This document shows positions 13,597 to 16,952 of a stretch of DNA of 16,952 nt, in pieces. The DNA is from Actinomycetota bacterium (GTDB lineage: Bacteria; Actinomycetota; Thermoleophilia; Solirubrobacterales; Solirubrobacteraceae): positions 1 to 16,952 of the forward strand of contig VAWY01000001.1 in assembly GCA_005888335.1 (NCBI GenBank), given 5' to 3'. The notes beneath the pieces were generated by a model. That model was not told the origin of the DNA. It saw nothing but the letters and a program-made list of their open reading frames with translations, and searched no databases. The number at the start of each line of letters is the position of its first letter. Within the stretch, counting starts at the first letter, position 1. A program made the translations under genes and the position numbers.

Positions 13597-14722
13597 CTCG
13601 GTCGCCGGCGGAATCGCGCGCGGTGACGACCACGCCGTAGCGGCCCGCGGTCAGCCGGCTGCGGGTGCGCAGGACGAGGCGCCGGGGAGCCGAGAGGCGC
13701 GCCGCGTGCCCGCGCGCGAGCGTGGCGCGGCCGCGGGCCAGGCGGGCGGTGAGACCGTGCAGCGCCGCGGTCGCCCTCAGGCGCAGCACGACGCGCCGTG
13801 CGCCCGCGCGGGTGACGCCGATCGTGATCCGCGCCGCCGTGGCCGACGGCGCCGTGGTCGTGCCGGCAGCGGCCGGTGCGGGCGCGGGCGCCGGCGCCGG
13901 CGCCGGGGGCAGGTGGCCCTCGATCCACGTGCGCAGCTCGGCGTCGGCCTCGCGGGCGTAGACGCCGTACTGGGTCGCCAGGCCGCAGCCGTTGCCGAAC
14001 GAGACCGATCCGACCAGGCGCGGCAGGCCATCGGCGCCGGGGACCTCCAGCGGACCGCCCGAGTCGCCCTGGCACGTGTCGGCGCCGCCCTCGAGCCGCC
14101 CGGCGCAGAGCATCGTCGCGGCGTCGAAGTCGAACGGATAGCTGCGGGCGCAGTCGTCGTCGGCGACGATCGGGACCTGGACCTGCTGCAGGTCGTCGGT
14201 CGCGGTCACACCCAGCACGTCGGCGCCCGTGCGCGCGCCCCAGCCGAGCGCGGTCGCCTGGGCGCCGGGCCGCCACCGATCGCGGTCGCCCGCGCCCGCG
14301 AGCGCGATTGGCGCTCCGAGGACCGACGGGCGCTGGAGGCGCAGCAGCGCGACGTCGTGGTGCGCTCCGCCGCCGCCGCCCGAGGGCCCGTAGCGCTCGT
14401 TGCGGACGACCTCGGCGACGCCGATGCGCTCGCCGCCGCTCGAGCGGCGCGTGGTGCCGAGCAGGACCCGGAAGGACGCCGGCGCGTCGGGCCCGGGCTG
14501 GTCGTCGAGGTCGACGCAGTGCCCGGCGGTCAGCACCCAGTCGGGGCGGACCAGGCTGCCGCCGCACACGAACGAGAAGTCGCTGTCGCCGGCGCCCTTG
14601 TGCTCGAGCGCGGCCACGTACGAGGTGTCGCCGGTCGCGGCGCTGCCGCCGACGACGGCCCCCGCCGGCGCCGGCGCGCCGAGGAGCGCGGCGGCGAGGA
14701 CGAGTCCCGACAGGCGGCGCAT
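13562..14722 (-). CDS. Secreted trypsin-like serine protease (S1 family) with C-terminal extension
   Basis: A 386-residue exported endopeptidase. A signal peptide spans 1-22, ending in the signal-peptidase type AGA. The next residues are VVGG, the usual N-terminus of an active trypsin. The triad is His68 (LTAGHC), Asp123 (HHDVALL) and Ser221 (CQGDSGGP). Asp215, six residues before the serine, predicts cleavage after Arg/Lys. Cysteine pairs C53-C69 and C217-C246 fit the fold. A Pro-Ala linker (272-285) leads to a ~95-residue Arg-rich beta segment of unknown role. The last 35 bases overlap the 3' end of clpP on the other strand. It follows the CxxC gene by 39 bases on the same strand and could be read from its promoter. 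A GGAGAG is close to the ATG. Confidence 0.93.
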   Translation of the reverse strand: MRRLSGLVLAAALLGAPAPAGAVVGGSAATGDTSYVAALEHKGAGDSDFSFVCGGSLVRPDWVLTAGHCVDLDDQPGPDAPASFRVLLGTTRRSSGGERIGVAEVVRNERYGPSGGGGGAHHDVALLRLQRPSVLGAPIALAGAGDRDRWRPGAQATALGWGARTGADVLGVTATDDLQQVQVPIVADDDCARSYPFDFDAATMLCAGRLEGGADTCQGDSGGPLEVPGADGLPRLVGSVSFGNGCGLATQYGVYAREADAELRTWIEGHLPPAPAPAPAPAPAAAGTTTAPSATAARITIGVTRAGARRVVLRLRATAALHGLTARLARGRATLARGHAARLSAPRRLVLRTRSRLTAGRYGVVVTARDSAGDRVSARRWLRVRR

Positions 14723-14761
14723 GACTCTCCGGTCTTCCCGGAGGCGGCGCGTCGCACTCGG

Positions 14762-15328
14762 TCAGTGTGCGTCGTCGGCGGTCGCCGCCGGCGGGCGCGA
14801 CTCCTCGGCCAGCGACGTGATCGTCAGCAGCCCGCGGGCCGCCTCCTCGAGGACGTCGGTCGCCTCCTCGCCCGAGCGCGCGTAGAGCTCGACGAGCAGG
14901 TGGACGGTGATCCGGCTGTCGTCGTCGTGCTTGTGGAAGCGCACGTGGGTGAAGAACTCGCGCGTCCCGTGGTCGCCGAAGGCGGCGTAGGACAGCGCGT
15001 CGCCCGCCTCGGGACCCGAGCACGTCTCGACGTCGTCGGCGTCGACCGTCACGGTGACCGAGGCGACCCACGGCGTGCCGGCGATCATCCGCTCCCAGCG
15101 ATCCTCGATCGGCTCGACGCGGCCGTTGGCGAAGCCCAGGTGCGGCTGGTCGTGCATGCAGTCCAGACACTGCACGACGGCCTCCTGCAGCTCGTCGACG
15201 ACCTCCGCGCGCTCGCCGGTCTCCGGATCGATCTTGTGGATGCCCTCGTAATGCACCTGCACCTCGAGGTCGGTCGACCAGCAGCGGTAGCAGCGCAGCC
15301 AGGGCTTGGTGCTCGTGGCGTCCGTCAC
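14762..15328 (-). CDS. Two-CxxC (zinc-ribbon-like) protein of unknown function
   Basis: A 188-residue protein I do not recognise. C13-x2-C16 (RCYRCWSTD) and C54-x2-C57 (VQCLDCMHD) could bind one zinc ion as a split ribbon. The rest is a predicted alpha/beta segment with TVTVDADDVETC, FGDHGTREFFTHVRFHKHDDDSRI and a C-terminal helix rich in Glu. No signal peptide or membrane segment. The start is GTG 15328, because TATGCT (15336-15341, minus strand) ends exactly 7 bases upstream and no ribosome site exists; ATG 15340 is the alternative and would leave only 12 bases to the divergent crotonase gene. Probably cytoplasmic. Confidence 0.75.
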   Translation of the reverse strand: MTDATSTKPWLRCYRCWSTDLEVQVHYEGIHKIDPETGERAEVVDELQEAVVQCLDCMHDQPHLGFANGRVEPIEDRWERMIAGTPWVASVTVTVDADDVETCSGPEAGDALSYAAFGDHGTREFFTHVRFHKHDDDSRITVHLLVELYARSGEEATDVLEEAARGLLTITSLAEESRPPAATADDAH

Positions 15329-15335
15329 AGCCAAC

Positions 15336-15341
15336 AGCATA
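15336..15341 (-). promoter_or_regulatory. Leaderless -10 for the CxxC gene
   Basis: TATGCT on the minus strand, 7 bases before GTG 15328. It shares two bases (15340-15341) with the -10 of the divergent crotonase gene, so the two promoters cannot both be occupied at the same time. Confidence 0.5.
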
Positions 15342-15345
15342 GGGT
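15340..15345 (+). promoter_or_regulatory. Leaderless -10 for the crotonase gene
   Basis: TAGGGT on the plus strand, 7 bases before ATG 15353. The AGGG inside it (15341-15344) could alternatively act as a weak ribosome site with an 8-base spacing if transcription starts further upstream. Confidence 0.5.
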
Positions 15346-15352
15346 TCGCGCG

Positions 15353-16192
15353 ATGGCCGGCACGGTCGCCTACGAGGCCGACGGTGGCGTGGCGACGCTC
15401 ACCCTCAACCGCCCCGACCGCCTGAACACGATCACGCCTGAGCTTGCGGGCGACGTGCGCGACGCGCTCGGGCGGGCCGAAGAGGACGCCGACGTGCGTG
15501 TCGTGCGCCTCCGCGGCGCCGGGCGCGTCTTCTGTGCCGGCTACGACATCGACTGGGGCGCCCGCATGATGGAAGAGGCCGAGTCGGGCCGCCCGTGGGA
15601 CCCGATGGCCGACCTGCGGATGATGTCGCGCTTCGTCTTGGACACGTACATGGCGTTGTGGCGCTCGCCCAAGCCGGTCATCGCCCAGGTCCACGGGTTC
15701 TGCGTGGGCGGCGGGACCGACTTCGCGCTGTGCTCGGACCTGATCGTCTGCGCCGAGGACTGCCGGATCGGCTACCCGCCGGCGCGGGTCTGGGGCTCGC
15801 CGACGACCGCGATGTGGACCTACCGCCTCGGGCTCGAGCGGTCCAAGCGCCTGCTCCTGACGGGCGACGCGCTCGACGGGCGCACGGCGGTCGAGTGGGG
15901 TCTGGCATCGCTCGCGGTGCCGGCGGGGGAGCTCGACGACGCGGCGCTGGGACTCGCGCGGCGCGTCGCGCTGCTGCCGGCCAACCAGCTGCAGATGATG
16001 AAGCTGCTGGTCAACCAGGTCTACGAGCAGATGGGCCTGCACGTGACGCAGCTCATCGGGACGCTGCTCGACGGCGCGGCGCGCCACACGCCCGAGGGTG
16101 TCGCCTTCACGCGGCGCGCGATGGAGGACGTCCGCGCTGCGGTCGCCGAGCGAGACGGCCCGTTCGGCGACTACGGGCAGGAGCGCCGCTGA
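15353..16192 (+). CDS. Crotonase-fold (enoyl-CoA hydratase/isomerase family) protein, non-canonical active site
   Basis: A 279-residue member of the crotonase superfamily, which acts on acyl-CoA thioesters. The start GGVATLTLNRPDRLNTITPEL, the CoA-binding FCAGYDID (60-67) and the oxyanion-hole GFCVGGGTDFAL (115-126) are clear. The two glutamates of true hydratases are absent: the first is replaced at GGGTDF (Thr122-Asp123), and the second region reads IGYPPARVWGSPTT (139-152) without Glu. Simple enoyl-CoA hydration is therefore unlikely. Isomerase, hydrolase, dehalogenase or lyase chemistry are all possible. The start ATG 15353 lies 24 bases from the divergent CxxC gene. The mobA-like gene follows with only 14 bases between. 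Confidence 0.88.
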   Translation: MAGTVAYEADGGVATLTLNRPDRLNTITPELAGDVRDALGRAEEDADVRVVRLRGAGRVFCAGYDIDWGARMMEEAESGRPWDPMADLRMMSRFVLDTYMALWRSPKPVIAQVHGFCVGGGTDFALCSDLIVCAEDCRIGYPPARVWGSPTTAMWTYRLGLERSKRLLLTGDALDGRTAVEWGLASLAVPAGELDDAALGLARRVALLPANQLQMMKLLVNQVYEQMGLHVTQLIGTLLDGAARHTPEGVAFTRRAMEDVRAAVAERDGPFGDYGQERR

Positions 16193-16206
16193 GGCCGCTG
16201 GCGCCG

Positions 16207-16764
16207 GTGGCGCCGGTGGGCGTCGTGCTCGCCGGCGGCGCGGGGCGGCGGATGGGCGGGGCGAAGGCGACGGCGCTGCTCGCCGGGCGGCCGCTGGTGG
16301 CGTGGGCGGTGGAGGCGCTGCGCGCGGGCGGGCTCGACGAGGTCGCGGTGGCGGCGAAGGCGTCGACTGTGTTGCCCGCGCTCGACGTGCCGGTGTGGCT
16401 GGAGCCCGAGGAGCCGCGCCACCCGCTCGCGGGAGTGCGCGCGGCGCTGGAGCGTGCGGGCGGGCGGGCCGTCGTTGTGGTACCTGTGGACCTGCCGTTG
16501 GTACCGGCTGAGGCGCTGCGCGCGCTCGCGCGCGCCGAGGGGTGCGCGGTGGTCCGGGCGGCCGGGCGGCTGGAGCCGTTGGTGGCGCGGTTTGAGCCCG
16601 GTGTGGAGGTGCCGGTGAGCGGGCGGGCGGTCGATGCGGTGCTCGCTCTGGACCCGCTCGTGCTTGACGTCCCGGCCGATGGCTTCCTCAACGTCAACGC
16701 GCCGGCAGACCTGGCGGCGGCGGAGGGTTTGGCGCTCCGCTCGGGGCGGGGTTTGGGCCTGTAG
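16207..16764 (+). CDS. MobA-like molybdenum cofactor guanylyltransferase family protein
   Basis: A 185-residue nucleotidyltransferase of the MobA/MocA type, which transfers a nucleotide from GTP or CTP to molybdopterin. Motifs are GVVLAGGAGRRMGGAKA (nucleotide-binding loop, near the start), the metal-binding VPVDLPLVP and the C-terminal NVNAPADL. Length is close to MobA (about 190-200). GTG 16207 is chosen as the first start after the crotonase stop that keeps the whole LAGG motif; GTG 16216 is also possible. GAGG at 16191-16194 (on the crotonase stop) is a distant ribosome site. Likely cotranscribed with the crotonase gene. No other molybdenum genes are in the window, so MobA versus another sugar- or cofactor-nucleotidyltransferase is not settled. 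Confidence 0.82.
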   Translation: MAPVGVVLAGGAGRRMGGAKATALLAGRPLVAWAVEALRAGGLDEVAVAAKASTVLPALDVPVWLEPEEPRHPLAGVRAALERAGGRAVVVVPVDLPLVPAEALRALARAEGCAVVRAAGRLEPLVARFEPGVEVPVSGRAVDAVLALDPLVLDVPADGFLNVNAPADLAAAEGLALRSGRGLGL

Positions 16765-16883
16765 CCGGGTTCGTGTCACCGAGGGGAAGCGGATCGTGGT
16801 CTGCGCCCGGGCCGAGCGGTGCGGGATCGCGGCTCCCCGCGCGGGCCGAGCGTTTGCGCGCCAGGCGCGACGGTCCGATACGT
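16765..16883. other. Non-coding stretch after mobA-like gene
   Basis: No convincing gene. A Pro-rich 66-codon frame on the minus strand (16694-16894) looks like composition noise. It holds two of the three GGGCCGAGCG direct repeats (16809-16818 and 16843-16852). Confidence 0.5.
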
Positions 16884-16943
16884 CGAGAGGTCAATCGACC
16901 GCGTATATCCCGGTCGATCGACCTCTCGTCGCGGGGCCGAGCG
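16809..16943. repeat. Three direct repeats of GGGCCGAGCG
   Basis: Copies at 16809-16818, 16843-16852 and 16934-16943, spaced 34 and 91 bases apart and bracketing the long inverted repeat. The first and third share an extra G. Could be binding sites for a regulator of a gene beyond the right edge. Confidence 0.45.
16884..16928. repeat. Long inverted repeat (18-bp arms, 9-base loop)
   Basis: CGAGAGGTCAATCGACCG (16884-16901) pairs with CGGTCGATCGACCTCTCG (16911-16928) with one mismatch around the AT-rich loop CGTATATCC. It could terminate transcription from mobA (and from any opposing gene beyond the window), although no T-tract follows. An operator is the alternative. It is the longest stem noticed in the window. 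Confidence 0.7.
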
Positions 16944-16952
16944 GCAACACGC

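Noticed and set aside
13872..13910. GC-rich tandem repeat coding Pro-Ala in the protease gene
   Set aside because: It is a protein linker repeat in frame, not a mobile or CRISPR-type repeat.
15329..15340. ATG 15340 as start of the CxxC gene
   Set aside because: It lies within the predicted TATGCT -10; GTG 15328 has ideal leaderless spacing. Not fully excluded.
13706..16192. Single 828-codon plus-strand frame through the protease, CxxC and crotonase genes
   Set aside because: Only the part from ATG 15353 is protein-like. The upstream part is the complement of two well-supported minus-strand genes.
16694..16894. 66-codon minus-strand frame at the right end
   Set aside because: Pro/Arg-rich composition, overlaps the end of the mobA-like gene, no ribosome site and no recognisable domain.
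16884..16928. Inverted repeat as an IS end or attachment site
   Set aside because: No transposase or integrase, no target duplication and no second copy in the window.

Overview
The window is high-GC DNA (roughly 70% or more by eye). Codon third positions are almost all G/C, GTG starts are frequent, and genes are packed with 1-4 base overlaps. This points to an actinobacterium. The single-domain ECF sigma factor with a long low-complexity tail, the Arg-rich secreted proteins and the Mcl/MaoC/GTP-PEPCK set suggest Thermoleophilia (Solirubrobacterales). That placement is inference. No rRNA, tRNA, CRISPR array or transposase was seen.

Left part (1-2465): the 3' portion of an ECF sigma factor gene whose start lies outside the window. 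It converges on an Fpg/Nei-type DNA glycosylase that lacks the fourth zinc-finger cysteine, preceded by a Nudix hydrolase with no ordinary start codon for its N-terminus.

Central metabolism (2488-8633): a minus-strand run mcl-sucC-sucD-ferredoxin, with Nudix and fpg behind it, is divergent from a plus-strand pair maoC-pckG. L-malyl-CoA/beta-methylmalyl-CoA lyase, a divergent succinate/malate-type CoA ligase, a one-cluster FixX-like ferredoxin, a MaoC hydratase/dehydratase and GTP-dependent PEP carboxykinase together look like a C4-acid/glyoxylate/acetyl-CoA module. A GC-rich hairpin follows pckG.

Secreted protein and regulatory locus (8685-13596): a repeat-plus-PKD exported protein is convergent with a tightly overlapped operon sulfatase-SRPBCC-ArsR. 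The sulfatase is divergent from clpP. Three copies of the same inverted repeat, GCAAC-N6-GTTGC, occur in this locus only: two in the sulfatase/clpP spacer and one on the SRPBCC start codon. This suggests one regulator, plausibly the ArsR protein, controlling all of them.

Right part (13562-16952): a secreted trypsin-type protease whose gene overlaps the end of clpP by 35 bases on the opposite strand, a two-CxxC protein of unknown function, a crotonase-fold protein without the hydratase glutamates, and a MobA-like nucleotidyltransferase. The CxxC gene and the crotonase gene are divergent across 24 bases and appear to use overlapping leaderless promoters. The window ends in a non-coding stretch with an 18-bp-arm inverted repeat flanked by three direct repeats.
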